Origin: Ophthalmolycus amberensis
Lineage: Eukaryota; Chordata; Actinopteri; Perciformes; Zoarcidae
Reading direction: 5' to 3'
NCBI GenBank assembly: GCA_024529925.1
Contig: JAFEUB010000783.1
Location: forward strand, 380,001-444,000
DNA: 64,000 bases
Below are positions 50,001 to 55,373 of this stretch, in pieces (within the stretch, counting starts at the first letter, position 1; each line of letters begins with the position of its first letter). Below the pieces are notes generated by a model that was not told the origin of the DNA, did not search any database, and saw nothing but the letters and a program-made list of their open reading frames with translations. The position numbers and the translations under genes were made by a program.

Positions 50001-51611
50001 AGACACAGAGGTGAGATCTGATTGGATAAAAGCTCTACTTAAAACAAGCTGCACTGGAAGCAGAGCAACTGAGGAAGACAGTAGCTGTGCAATGAGAAAA
50101 TAAGATAATGGGAAAAATATTTGTATAAATTATAATACATGTAATGTATTTCGGAAAAATTATTCAATTATAAAATAGATATATTTTTTTTAAATATATA
50201 TAGATTTGTGATACTGTTTAGGCCAGCAGAGAAGGCCTTGCAGGCCCTGACGGCCCGCCACTGCAATTGAGTAATGATCAAGAGATTTGAACCAGAAGAG
50301 GGTGGGTTGCGATGGGACCATTCATTTTAAGAAAGCATTTTAACTGTAGCTAGTCTTGAATCAAGTCAACGCGCAGGCGTTGGCATTGTGTGCTTGTCAG
50401 TATCACTATCACAAATTGACATTTTTATCCAGTTTTAAGTCACATGTTATACTACACTTCTAGATCCTGGTTGTTTTGATCCATACGTTTTTAACCAAGC
50501 GCACAATGTTAGCCATCACATTCTAGACTTTTTAAGAGTGTATTTGCTACTTGACTTGTTTTTTTTGTGGATCAGCTGTCACCTCTGCTAAAACCAGAAC
50601 AAGACTGTGGGCTCCATGTTAGAAACCCCTGCGTGTAAGGTTCTGTGACCTCCCTTTCAGCGGCTGCTACCACCTACTACTGGTTGCTAAACTTTAAAAC
50701 TTTCATGCACGTTTAGCACTGAACTGCCATTTCAGTTCGTAATTCCTAGTGCTCTGCTTTGGTTAGATATCTGGGCCAAATACAGTTTATTATTGTGTGT
50801 GTGTGTGTCTGTGTGTGGTGTGTGTACCTAGGAACTTGACCAGCAATGAATGGGGGAACTTCTTCAGATGTTCCATGTAGATCTTCAGGTTGGCCAGAAA
50901 GAATTTGATTTCCCTTTTGTTCTGGGTCTTCAAGAAGAAGCGCTTATCATTTCTAGAAGTCCAAAAGCACAGAGGAAATAGATTTCTATCCTCTCAGTAA
51001 CAAGAAGCCACACTCGGACCCTTAAATAAAGCGTTGCTATTTTGATTCTATATTTTATCTTAGGTTAACCAATTCCAAACAAAATATTGGAGGTATTCAT
51101 TACATTGGTCATTCAGCTATGAGTTGCAACAACTTACTTTCTTAAACTGTGAGATAATAGAAGCAGCTGTTGCACACCAAAGTACACCTCTGTCATTGAG
51201 CATGTGTAAATTGAGTTATTCCTGTGCAAGTTGTCAGGTTTAGAGTTATGGTTAGAGATACATTCAGGGTTGGAGGCTAGGTAAATAGGTCTGTGATGAC
51301 TCACGTCAGGAAGAAGTCTGCCTTGCTCTTGGAGTTGCTGATGAACTGGAGGTAGCAGTTTTCAGAGCAGAGCGACTGCTGATATTCCTGCTCAGTCATT
51401 CCGAAAGAGCCACGCAGGCTGGCAAATACCGGGCCTGCAAATGTCTTCATTGTAAAGTCCTACAGACACACACATACACACACAACTAAATATGCAGGTG
51501 GAAGCATTCCACACAATAACAAATTTGAGTTGTGTTAGTTACTGAGACACATCCACCTACCTTATGAATCCAAGTGTTCTCTAATCTGTAATCATCATCT
51601 GACAGTTCATT
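28670..51611 (-). CDS. pip5kl1: pip5kl1 (PIP5K-like 1), eight exons, 5' end missing
   Basis: Minus-strand join of 51611-51561, 51459-51305, 50952-50828, 38209-38175, 38078-38023, 37913-37801, 37517-37355 and 29090-28670: 1119 nt, 372 codons plus stop, all GT-AG and phase-consistent. The protein belongs to the phosphatidylinositol phosphate kinase family. Human PIP5KL1 is described as lacking detectable lipid kinase activity and acting as a partner or scaffold for type I PIP5Ks. Visible motifs are SNSKSKADFF (degenerate G-loop), FFLKT (lysine strand), VMQSVFYP, YDIKGCEVSRW (DLKGS equivalent), NVLDYSLLLA (MDYSLL equivalent), YFIGIIDIFTVY (IID motif) and STVSPQTYCFRL. The human protein is about 394 residues, so roughly 50-100 N-terminal residues are missing, upstream of 51611. 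The gene faces sh3glb2 tail to tail. Its introns are packed with transposons. Confidence 0.96.
29372..29503 (+). repeat. BEL/Pao LTR end, copy 1
   Basis: 132 bp from 'ctataaaactgtatgccaga' to 'cgaatccccaaca', repeated almost exactly at 31123-31254. It ends in CA two bases before a tRNA-Tyr-type primer site, so it is the 3' end of the 5' LTR. The LTR's 5' limit was not resolved. Confidence 0.75.
29506..29522 (+). promoter_or_regulatory. Primer binding site, tRNA-Tyr type
   Basis: TGGTCCTTCGAGCCGGA is complementary to the 3' end of vertebrate tRNA-Tyr (…TCCGGCTCGAAGGA plus CCA), 17 nt as I recall that tRNA. Located 2 nt after the LTR end, the standard position for priming minus-strand DNA. Confidence 0.75.
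29545..30264 (+). pseudogene. BEL/Pao gag N-terminal part
   Basis: Translations in two frames give RIPKHLEDYVLAYNPERPAL, RRREEQRPQQSVAEQMQP and, later, QELLEYITFFLMEEEIDKGH. PKHLEDYVL is a typical start of BEL gag. A frameshift near 29670 and an (AC)n run at 29870-29890 break it. Confidence 0.65.
30430..31122 (-). mobile_element. LINE C-terminal fragment
   Basis: Minus-strand open frame with LVHAFIFSRLDYCNGVFTGL, KSVRKLQLIQNAAARVLTKT, HWLPVQQRIDFKILLLVYKA and SRLKTFLFAAAFN, the C-terminal segment of fish RT LINEs. 5'-truncated at 31122, exactly where the second BEL LTR copy begins. The related plus-strand copy is at 61240-61960. Confidence 0.9.
31123..31254 (+). repeat. BEL/Pao LTR end, copy 2
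   Basis: Same 132 bp as copy 1, with a few substitutions ('gcaccaaac' versus 'ggaccaacc'). It is not followed by a primer site but by 'acatatttgttgtcaagg'. Points to a rearranged or second element. Confidence 0.8.
31497..31802 (+). repeat. Dispersed LINE-like fragment
   Basis: 'ttcccagctcttcctgggaa'-type and 'gagtcacccaggaggatcct' and 'gatacctgaaccattttagc' phrases belong to a common fish retroelement region. Inserted in the BEL element. Exact family uncertain. Confidence 0.5.
32913..33110 (-). mobile_element. LINE 3' tail in BEL gag
   Basis: Reverse of 'ctgaggcaaatttgtgattt' plus an AT-rich tail 'aattaaattcaatg'. Splits the gag frame between NERYGEPF and the segment at 33115. Matches 27655-27745 in reverse. 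Confidence 0.75.
33466..33960 (-). mobile_element. L2 LINE 3' end fragment
   Basis: 'tcagaatctgaatcagaacc' and 'tttattgccatggtatg' followed by the L2 3' UTR, closely matching 19010-19558, then ending in an (AT)n run. Inserted in the hAT. Confidence 0.85.
34523..34658. mobile_element. Small palindromic MITE
   Basis: Perfect 21-bp terminal inverted repeats starting GGGTACTTCTCAAGTCTCTT; total 136 bp. Flanking TTG on both sides may be a 3-bp duplication. A degraded relative lies at about 61005-61165. The inner sequence is also self-complementary, so the ORFs reported on both strands are shadows. Confidence 0.85.
35140..35395 (-). mobile_element. tRNA-derived SINE
   Basis: Minus-strand SINE with a tRNA-like head: A box TGGCGCACTGGGTT (35361-35374) and B box GGTTCGATCCC (35320-35330), i.e. 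an internal RNA polymerase III promoter. The body ('ggcgcccggggagcc') is followed by a (TTCTA)n-like 3' tail at 35140-35160. It lies between BEL gag and zinc-knuckle pieces. The fragment at 1-125 is a relative. Confidence 0.8.
35396..36010 (+). pseudogene. BEL/Pao zinc-knuckle and protease region
   Basis: CFGCLRLGHQSKSCSSWMVC then DTCSKRHPTCLHEDH is the cysteine/histidine-rich end of BEL gag. Then 35621-36010: an open 129-codon frame with LEHLAEQIVPPKKCEVGLLI followed by GYNCPQALKPRGAV, the characteristic stretch after the BEL aspartic protease. The catalytic D-S/T-G part is not clearly present. Confidence 0.85.
36000..36850 (+). pseudogene. BEL/Pao reverse transcriptase, degraded
   Basis: Broken frames give VMKVLSDFSKRVEEEATISP, KICVIFDCSARF, LNDHFLTGPKLTNTLVGVLC and FHVRPEDQDYLRFL, matching BEL RT order. 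Many stops and indels. The sequence is lost after about 36850 with no RNase H or integrase. Confidence 0.85.
37355..37517 (-). CDS. pip5kl1: pip5kl1 exon with LDYSLL motif
   Basis: 163 nt, acceptor 'tgtgtgcag', donor 'aaaaa|gtcagt'. Encodes RQRPWLLRQVEIDTHFLRRL, NVLDYSLLLAHQPLHHDE and SLSFATLIMRTKK. LDYSLL is the PIPK MDYSLL signature. The donor was fixed by phase: AA plus the A at 29090 gives lysine and then SVNPGSPP. Confidence 0.95.
37801..37913 (-). CDS. pip5kl1: pip5kl1 exon with YDIKG motif
   Basis: 113 nt, acceptor 'tgttgcag', donor 'cttgg|gtaagg'. Encodes RYDIKGCEVSRWTEPAPEGS and IIVVLKDLNFEGQYVIL. The YDIKG block aligns with the DLKGS substrate/ATP-binding motif of active PIPKs, and the serine is replaced by cysteine as in human PIP5KL1. 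Confidence 0.97.
38023..38078 (-). CDS. pip5kl1: pip5kl1 exon, VMQSVFYP strand
   Basis: 56 nt, phase 0 to 2, acceptor 'cctttgcag', donor 'tccag|gtaagc'. Encodes KYFIVMQSVFYPDDRINS, matching human YFIVMQSVFYPAGRISE closely. Confidence 0.96.
38175..38209 (-). CDS. pip5kl1: pip5kl1 35-nt mini-exon
   Basis: Acceptor 'tttttttaag' (minus strand), donor 'cgtaag|gtacag', 2 bases plus 11 codons. Encodes G then VHRIKITRRRK, equivalent to human GVHSLRV-GKK and to the YGLHRVKM strand of type I/II PIPKs. It is needed for frame: exons at 50828 and 38078 cannot join without it. Confidence 0.9.
38331..38749 (-). repeat. Gypsy 3' LTR (419 bp, TG...CA)
   Basis: On the minus strand it starts TGTCACAG and ends ...ACTATACCCGTTGCA. 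Preceded by a G-rich polypurine tract. The first 225 bp (plus-strand order) match 47231-47455 with roughly ten differences, so insertion is old but not ancient. Confidence 0.92.
38816..40380 (-). pseudogene. Gypsy integrase and chromodomain
   Basis: Main frame 39021-40022: RPWSHISLDFVTGLPPSEGH, then a catalytic-core-type VVDRFRKLAHFIPL, VSERGPQFTSIFWREFCALL, FHPQSNGQMERKKQEME and YAHNTLTSSATGLSPFQCAY. The His/Cys zinc-binding part is upstream (QRFWWVSLNKDTR in another frame). A frameshift near 39270 leads to PVYTVHRLLRSRRWGRGVQY and LVDSEGYG, a chromodomain start, typical of chromoviruses, which target chromatin marks. Confidence 0.94.
40400..40880 (-). pseudogene. Gypsy RNase H and RT end
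   Basis: LTSSKIPFLWTSAAEEAFQN, FTSAPILRVPDPDRQFVVEV, DASDIGVGGGVLSN, then after a shift MKLALEEWRHWLEGTNLPFL and WTDHKNLEYIRTHKRLNSRQ. This is the classical Gypsy RT-RNase H junction. Broken by at least one frameshift near 40615. Confidence 0.93.
40882..40895 (+). repeat. 14-bp remnant of 5' LTR
   Basis: TGTTGGGGTCTGAG is identical to 43962-43975. Beyond base 40895 the sequence no longer matches the 3' LTR and is in-frame with the gag-like ORF, marking a deletion junction. Confidence 0.8.
40900..42183 (+). CDS. Gag-like retroelement ORF, at least 404 codons, 5'-truncated
   Basis: Open from about 40900 to TGA/TAA at 42181-42183 in one frame (the frame is open through the deletion junction; no native start is visible). 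A coiled-coil-like N-terminus (SRDCRALQSENSSRRNDLKE, LVLSKALESNDRLRAL), a Pro/Arg linker (residues about 40-140), then a helical capsid-like block: LRTRQIESLAKDVERFNPDN, ESSIDDYLREIDRCLLDLSR, LHNLHDNVRYDVTMHCRT, and an acidic then basic tail ending SPPD. No CCHC zinc knuckle, protease or RT seen. Read as the structural gag of an LTR element. I do not know its clade. Retention of an uninterrupted frame is unusual here. Confidence 0.8.
   Translation, partial: THARAQSDEQQSEIWTLRTEVQELSRDCRALQSENSSRRNDLKEANLVLSKALESNDRLRALQGVPATPVGTATPYRAPQPSHFLVSAPSFPETRTTLHFLKATSPTRRREDQYQVLVGPGGFKTTSGERNPPRSSRPRQELTTSPSGREDDHRYHHREYGDSDDSDGPGPINLGGLRTRQIESLAKDVERFNPDNHESSIDDYLREIDRCLLDLSRPSSREKLKLVWKTTTRSVHAFRETLQPSIRDCYSSLCHALRDEYSLYTDPASATLGAFAISQERLESPRDHFRRLRSAYLQGRNAPGLEEDHAFKSLFLHNLHDNVRYDVTMHCRTSNLTMPEIRKYAQLAWETRGRPTNRYEDTAIVLGIQQSSDSDLASEDDERPWPSEPWSPPRNRRPWRSKDQRNQGGERRPQGQHQVTLTSSPPD
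42184..43961 (+). other. Non-coding remainder of nested LTR element
   Basis: No protein of recognisable family. Contains a duplicated 'agtcatctgcccagatgcca' (about 43702 and 43726), a degenerate GAACTCT-type tandem stretch at 43744-43816, and the polypurine tract at its end. Short poly-G runs at 42225-42235 and 42660-42690. Confidence 0.65.
45431..45562. promoter_or_regulatory. LTR 69-bp direct repeats with CCGCCAT sites
   Basis: 'tttgtccgagtcactcgact' and 'tttgtccgcgtcactcgacg' recur 69 bp apart, each followed by CCGCCATCT. CCGCCATNTT is the YY1 consensus as I recall it. Repeats of this type in LTRs often act as enhancers; activity is inferred. Confidence 0.55.
45729..45734 (+). terminator. 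LTR poly(A) signal AATAAA
   Basis: AATAAA 320 bp before the LTR end, followed by a T/GT-rich stretch (ccctgttatactttaagg...tctgtgatta). Would mark the R/U5 border of the LTR. Confidence 0.5.
46056..46230 (-). pseudogene. Gypsy RT fragment beside nested insertion
   Basis: Minus frames give SNFNVSWGSPTS-type and, in the corrected frame, QCFLGFANFYRRFIRNYCSV, ending SPLTA at the insertion point. The palm with catalytic aspartates is absent upstream. Confidence 0.85.
46240..46485 (-). mobile_element. LINE C-terminal fragment inside Gypsy
   Basis: ASALYFAVVCCGSSIGAGDT, NRLNKLVKKAGSIIGC, ERRTLKKLLSILDNPDHPLH and STFSNRL are the C-terminal block of L2/CR1-like fish LINEs. It lies between Gypsy gag and RT, marking a pol deletion or an insertion-deletion. 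Confidence 0.85.
46500..47211 (-). pseudogene. Gypsy gag
   Basis: Begins MDPAYDTTSQARFVLIEEAI, contains VGEPERYAGDPEDCNAFLTN and FTSEDARVAFTINHLMGRAL, then in other frames the YLLGLADYVKD and SFELPTSLDGLIEI segments. Frameshifts and stops are present. The start ATG lies 20 bp downstream of the 5' LTR end (47231). Confidence 0.92.
47231..47455 (-). repeat. Gypsy 5' LTR, 5'-truncated
   Basis: 225 bp of the LTR remain. It stops abruptly at 'gtccaagggtattt', where family-2 hAT sequence begins. About 194 bp of the LTR are missing, so no target duplication can be recovered on this side. Confidence 0.9.
47456..48170 (-). mobile_element. hAT family 2, truncated, with TTF-like zinc finger remnant
   Basis: Reverse orientation, ending 'acagggggtcttc'-type terminus at 48170 ('tgttgaagacctctg'). 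A minus frame (47573-47809) reads SWLKHCSSYPQQPTTETSIL and LLCQVYGHCYERKWIVL, like the TTF-type zinc finger of hAT/ZMYM proteins. Unlike the two short relatives, this copy keeps extra internal sequence, so it may be closer to the parental element. Confidence 0.7.
48509..49052 (+). mobile_element. hAT family 2 non-autonomous copy, 544 bp
   Basis: Termini CAGAGGTCTTCAACA and TGTTGAAGACCCCTG. Near-perfect 8-bp duplications gactggag/gattggag. No coding sequence. Confidence 0.93.
49283..50263 (+). mobile_element. hAT family 1 complete copy, 981 bp
   Basis: Termini CAGTGGCGGGCCGTG and its complement ending GACGGCCCGCCACTG. Perfect 8-bp duplication 'caattgag' (49275-49282, 50264-50271). Reference copy for this family in the window. 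Confidence 0.96.
50264..50827. other. pip5kl1 intron, short GT microsatellite
   Basis: Ordinary intron with a (GT)n at about 50793-50826 ending at the exon donor. Nothing else named. Confidence 0.7.
50828..50952 (-). CDS. pip5kl1: pip5kl1 exon, lysine strand and helix
   Basis: 125 nt, one base plus 41 codons plus one base. Acceptor 'gacttctag', donor 'ttcctag|gtacac'. Encodes NDKRFFLKTQNKREIKFFLA followed by NLKIYMEHLKKFPHS and LLVKFL. FFLKT corresponds to the (M/I)IKT strand holding the ATP-binding lysine of PIPKs. Confidence 0.95.
51305..51459 (-). CDS. pip5kl1: pip5kl1 exon, start of kinase homology
   Basis: 155 nt, phase 0 to 2, acceptor 'gtctgtag', donor 'ctgac|gtgagt'. Encodes DFTMKTFAGPVFASLRGSFG, then TEQEYQQSLCSEN, then LQFISNSKSKADFFL. 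The last block is the G-loop position. The Gly residues of active PIPKs (SGKSGS-type) are replaced by SNSKSK, in keeping with a poorly active or inactive kinase. Confidence 0.95.
51561..51611 (-). CDS. pip5kl1: pip5kl1 exon (first visible)
   Basis: 51 nt, phase 0 to 0, acceptor 'cccactttag', donor 'cataag|gtaggt'. Encodes NELSDDDYRLENTWIHK, corresponding to the human DDFSEVLTQVHEG region just before the kinase-homology domain. Confidence 0.85.
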
Positions 51612-52555
51612 CTAAAGTGGGAACAAGAGGAAAGTCATTGAGAATAAGAAGGCCTAATTATGTATTAACTAAGCTTAACAATAATATCTATAAATATATA
51701 TCATGGATACTGATAAAAAAATCTAATTCAGAAAGCTACAACAAGCAACCATGAAGAATAATTGTTGGCAAATGTAATCAGAGTCATAAACAAACTTAAA
51801 CAATTATTAAGCCATTATTATTTCTACCGGTTAGACTATAATGTTCTACCGCAGGTCTGCATGTGGTTTGTCCAAGTGATGTTGCCGTGCCCCAGCAGAA
51901 GCTGTTGCTCGACGTGTCACATGCAAGCGCCTGGTTATTATGTGCGTGGGTTGAGACTAATTAATCCTCGTTTATACTTTCCGCAAGGACATCAACTGAT
52001 ACATCAACTGAGCAAACTGTTGCATCTTTAATCCTTCCTGAGGGTTTCTCATCGTGGCAAACCAATATTTTACTGTAGGGGGCGGTGTATCAGAACTCAC
52101 GTCTACATCATGGTTTCATAAAAGAATAGAAGAATTTCATTGTTTACAAAATGGCAACCCAAGACAAGGAGCTGCTGTGTTTATTAATCCCGCCGCAATA
52201 GAAAAGAAAGGAGAGGAGGTGATCCGCACAGACACTAAATAAACTAGCCCCATTCCGGCACAATTCCTCTTCTTTTACTGATACAAGTGAAATTTCCCTC
52301 CAGACATTTTAGGCCACCTGGCTATTTCTATGATGTTTTATTGAGGAGTTGTACAGATGCCTGTACTTCCTCACTTCTTCCACTGGCAGCTCATGGAGAT
52401 TCTCTATTTGTCCACCCATGCGCTTCCACGTACTTAGGAAATGTTGGATGTGCACAACAGGCAAAACAAGACACTTGCAACCCCCGCAGAAACATGAATC
52501 TCAATCACTCTCGTCACAGTGTAGCTGACTAAATGGTAAATGTCTGTACTTGTGT
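51612..52555. other. Upstream of visible pip5kl1 exons, no call
   Basis: Should contain or precede the pip5kl1 5' exons. I found no sequence resembling the expected GLFEI-type N-terminal exon on the minus strand. No repeat family recognised. Confidence 0.5.
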
Positions 52556-52800
52556 ACAGTGGCGGGCCGTCAGGGCCTGCAAAGCCTAAACAGAATCACA
52601 AAGTTATATCTATTTTATAATTTAATCATTTTTCTTAAATACACTACATGTATTATAATCTATAAAAATATTTTCCCCATTATCTTATGTTCTCATTGCA
52701 CAGCTCCTGTCTTCCTCAGTTGCTCTGCTTCCAGTGCACCTTGTTTTAAGTAGAGCTTTTATCCAATCAGATCTCACCTCTGTGTCTCTAGGTAAGAGGA
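52556..52800. mobile_element. hAT family 1 fragment
   Basis: Begins CAGTGGCGGGCCGTCAGG, followed by 'gcctaaacagaatcacaaag', and stops at 'tgtctctaggtaagagg', after which unrelated sequence follows. One end only. Confidence 0.8.
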
Positions 52801-53482
52801 GCTGTTTCAGCTGGTTCCCAAAATTGTCATTTTGGAACCAGCTGTTTCAGCTGTTCTATTGTACTTTTATATACTATACAACTATATATTTCACTTGTTT
52901 TATCACTAATAGTGTTCAATCTATCCAAATACAGCAGTTTGGCATCATTTTGAGAGCCTGAATCCTCAGCCTGTGAACCATGGATCCATCCTCATCTGAC
53001 TGCTGTTTTCCTGTGTGTATGTGAGGCTTTCTCAGCCTAGGATTGGTCAATTTCAGTCAATGACACCTCCTTCCAGTGTTGCCAATTTAGCGACTTTCTC
53101 GCTAAATCTGGCGACTTTCCAACCCCCCTTGGCGACTTTTTGTCAAAAGCTAATCGTGACAAATCTAGCGACTTTTTCTGGTGTTTTGGAGACTGACGTG
53201 AAAGCACGAATCGTTCTGCAGTTACTGTCCTCAACGAGCAGCAGGTGCTGCCGTGAGCCCCTCCGCCGTCCCAAAGCACTCAAAGGTCGCCAGTCTCACA
53301 GTAGCCCCTCGCGCAGCAGTCCCAGCTGCAGAAAGAGGAGACCTACACTCTCCGCGTCCAGACTGCAAATGAATCGAGCATGTGCAAAGCCGCCGCTGTT
53401 CACGCCTCTCTCCTACAGCGCCCATTACAATTATGCAAATTAGGCTATGACAGTCATTTTGCGACTTCTAGCGACTTTTAGG

Positions 53483-55314
53483 CAGTGGTGGGCCGTCAGG
53501 GCCTGCAAGGCCTTCTCTGCTGGCCTAAACAGAATCACAAAGCTATATCTATTTTATAATTTAATATTTTTTCTTAAATACACTACCTGTATTATAATTT
53601 ATAAAAATATTTTCCCCATTATCTTATGTTCTCATTGCACAGCTACTGTCTTCCTCAGTTGCTCTGCTTCCAGTGCAGCTTGTTTTAAGTAGAGCTTTTA
53701 TCCAATCAGATCTCACCTCTGTGTCTCTAGGTAAGAACAGAGCCAGATGCCTGCACACTCACAAGTGCATCCATGTGCAGGTTAAGTGAATGGGGACGAT
53801 ATTGTTGATTGTCATAGTGTTCAACCAATCAGATCTTTAGTTTGACATGTTCGGCGTATTCTTTGACGTATCAGCGTCTGCGAGCCGTCCTATAATGACG
53901 TCAGCATTACATGCAGCTCAGTGTCCATGTGTAGCTCTGCCGCGAAACTTAACAGCAAAGGCTGATGGGTAGTGAATCACATCACGTGATGCAGCTCAGC
54001 CAATCAAATATGGGCATTCTGCCCGAGGAAGATGTACCACACCATGACACAGGGTGCTGAGAGCAGGAAAGACACTGCAGAGCAGTACGTTCAACGTTGA
54101 AGTTGTGAAAGTAAAATCCTATGATAATCTCTTTGGGTCGTGGCTTGTCATTAAGGAATGACGGTGGATCCCACAGCCAGACCAGCTGAGAACATTATAT
54201 TTTCCTGAATTTAGGCTTTTGCATTTACTAAATGCTCGAGCGTTAATCAAACGACTCGTACCGAACGGTTTAATACGAAGATGTACAAGTTACAGCCTTA
54301 AAAATGAATAACAGCTGTGGCGCCATAATGTGGGTATAAGGTGGTATTTCAGCTGCAGGACAGCAGTGAAGGCCCAGGTATAAAATGCACGGCCCGCCAC
54401 TGTGATTGTCATATTCTTCAATGAATCAGATCTTTAGTTTGACATGTTGGGCGTATTCTTTGACGTGTCAGAGCTGCTAGCTGGCCTACAAGTACGTGAT
54501 TGGTCAGTGGGCTAGCCTGACATGTTGGGCGGTGACAATCCCAATATCTGCTGCCTCTGTCGAGCTGACATTTTCAGCCCTCAAACACATTAAAACGTAT
54601 TCAAGAAATACAACTGGGGAGGCTCGACTGTCTTCACTGGCGTCCATGAATGGAGAAGGACTTCTTACTGGGACGAAAACACACGGATGTACTGAACAAC
54701 CGTGAGATTAAACTCTTTGTTAACAAAGAAAGGAGGATGCACTTTGTCTTTAAATAGTGAACAGCAGCTCTGGTAAGTTAAATGCGTTTGTTTTTACATC
54801 TGCAGTAGCTTTAATATGCTTGTTTATATATTATTATTTGTACAACTTGTTTTTATGAAGATTTTTGTTTGGTTTTATATGTGAAGGGAACCATTGTTAC
54901 GTCCAGTGTTGCACTGGGGACATATTTAACCGGTGCCAGTGTTGGCAACTTGGCGACTTTCTCACTAAATCTGGCGACTTTCCAAACCCTCATGGAGACT
55001 TTTTTTTGTCAAAAGCTACTAGTGACAAATCTAGCGACTTGTTCTGGTGTTGGAGAATTTTCTGGTGTTTTGACGTTAGTGCAGAACGTACGTGCTTTGT
55101 CGTGAACGAGCAGCGGGTGCTGCCGTGAGCCCCTCCTCCGCCGCCCACAGAAGCCTCGCGCTGCAGTCAGAGCAGAGAGGAGACGCACTCTCTGCAGATA
55201 GTGTATCTATAGGTGTTGGCTTCATTTTTACACCAAACAAATAATAACCGTAGCTGTGTTTCAGCTGCAGGACAGCAGTGAAGGCCCAGGTATAAAATGC
55301 ACGGCCCGCCACTG
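53483..55314. mobile_element. hAT family 1 chimeric copy inside family 3
   Basis: CAGTGGTGGGCCGTCAGG left terminus and 'acggcccgccactg' right terminus, perfect 8-bp duplication 'cttttagg' (53475-53482, 55315-55322). A second right terminus occurs internally at 54402, after which the interior restarts from 'tgattgtcat'. Looks like self-insertion followed by homologous deletion. Confidence 0.9.
54942..55140. mobile_element. Second hAT family 3 left end, truncated
   Basis: 'cagtgttggcaacttggcga' and 'ctaaatctggcgactttcca' repeat the 53074-53200 segment. No right end recognised before 55314. Inserted in the family 1 interior. Confidence 0.75.
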
Positions 55315-55373
55315 CTTTTAGGACAGCCAATAGCTACTTTCCTTACTGCGGAGTTGGCAACACTGCCTCCTTC

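Larger units (their letters stand above)
38210..50827 (-). other. pip5kl1 large intron, filled by LTR and hAT elements
   Basis: A 12.6-kb intron containing a Gypsy element (sense to the gene), a nested LTR element (antisense), and four hAT copies. Confidence 0.9.
53074..55365. mobile_element. hAT family 3 hosting a family 1 insertion
   Basis: Termini CAGTGTTGCCAATTTAGC and 'gagttggcaacactg' with perfect 8-bp duplication 'cctccttc' (53066-53073, 55366-55373). The left body is rich in 'gcgacttt' repeats (ctcgctaaatctggcgactt). Interrupted at 53483-55314. Confidence 0.95.
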
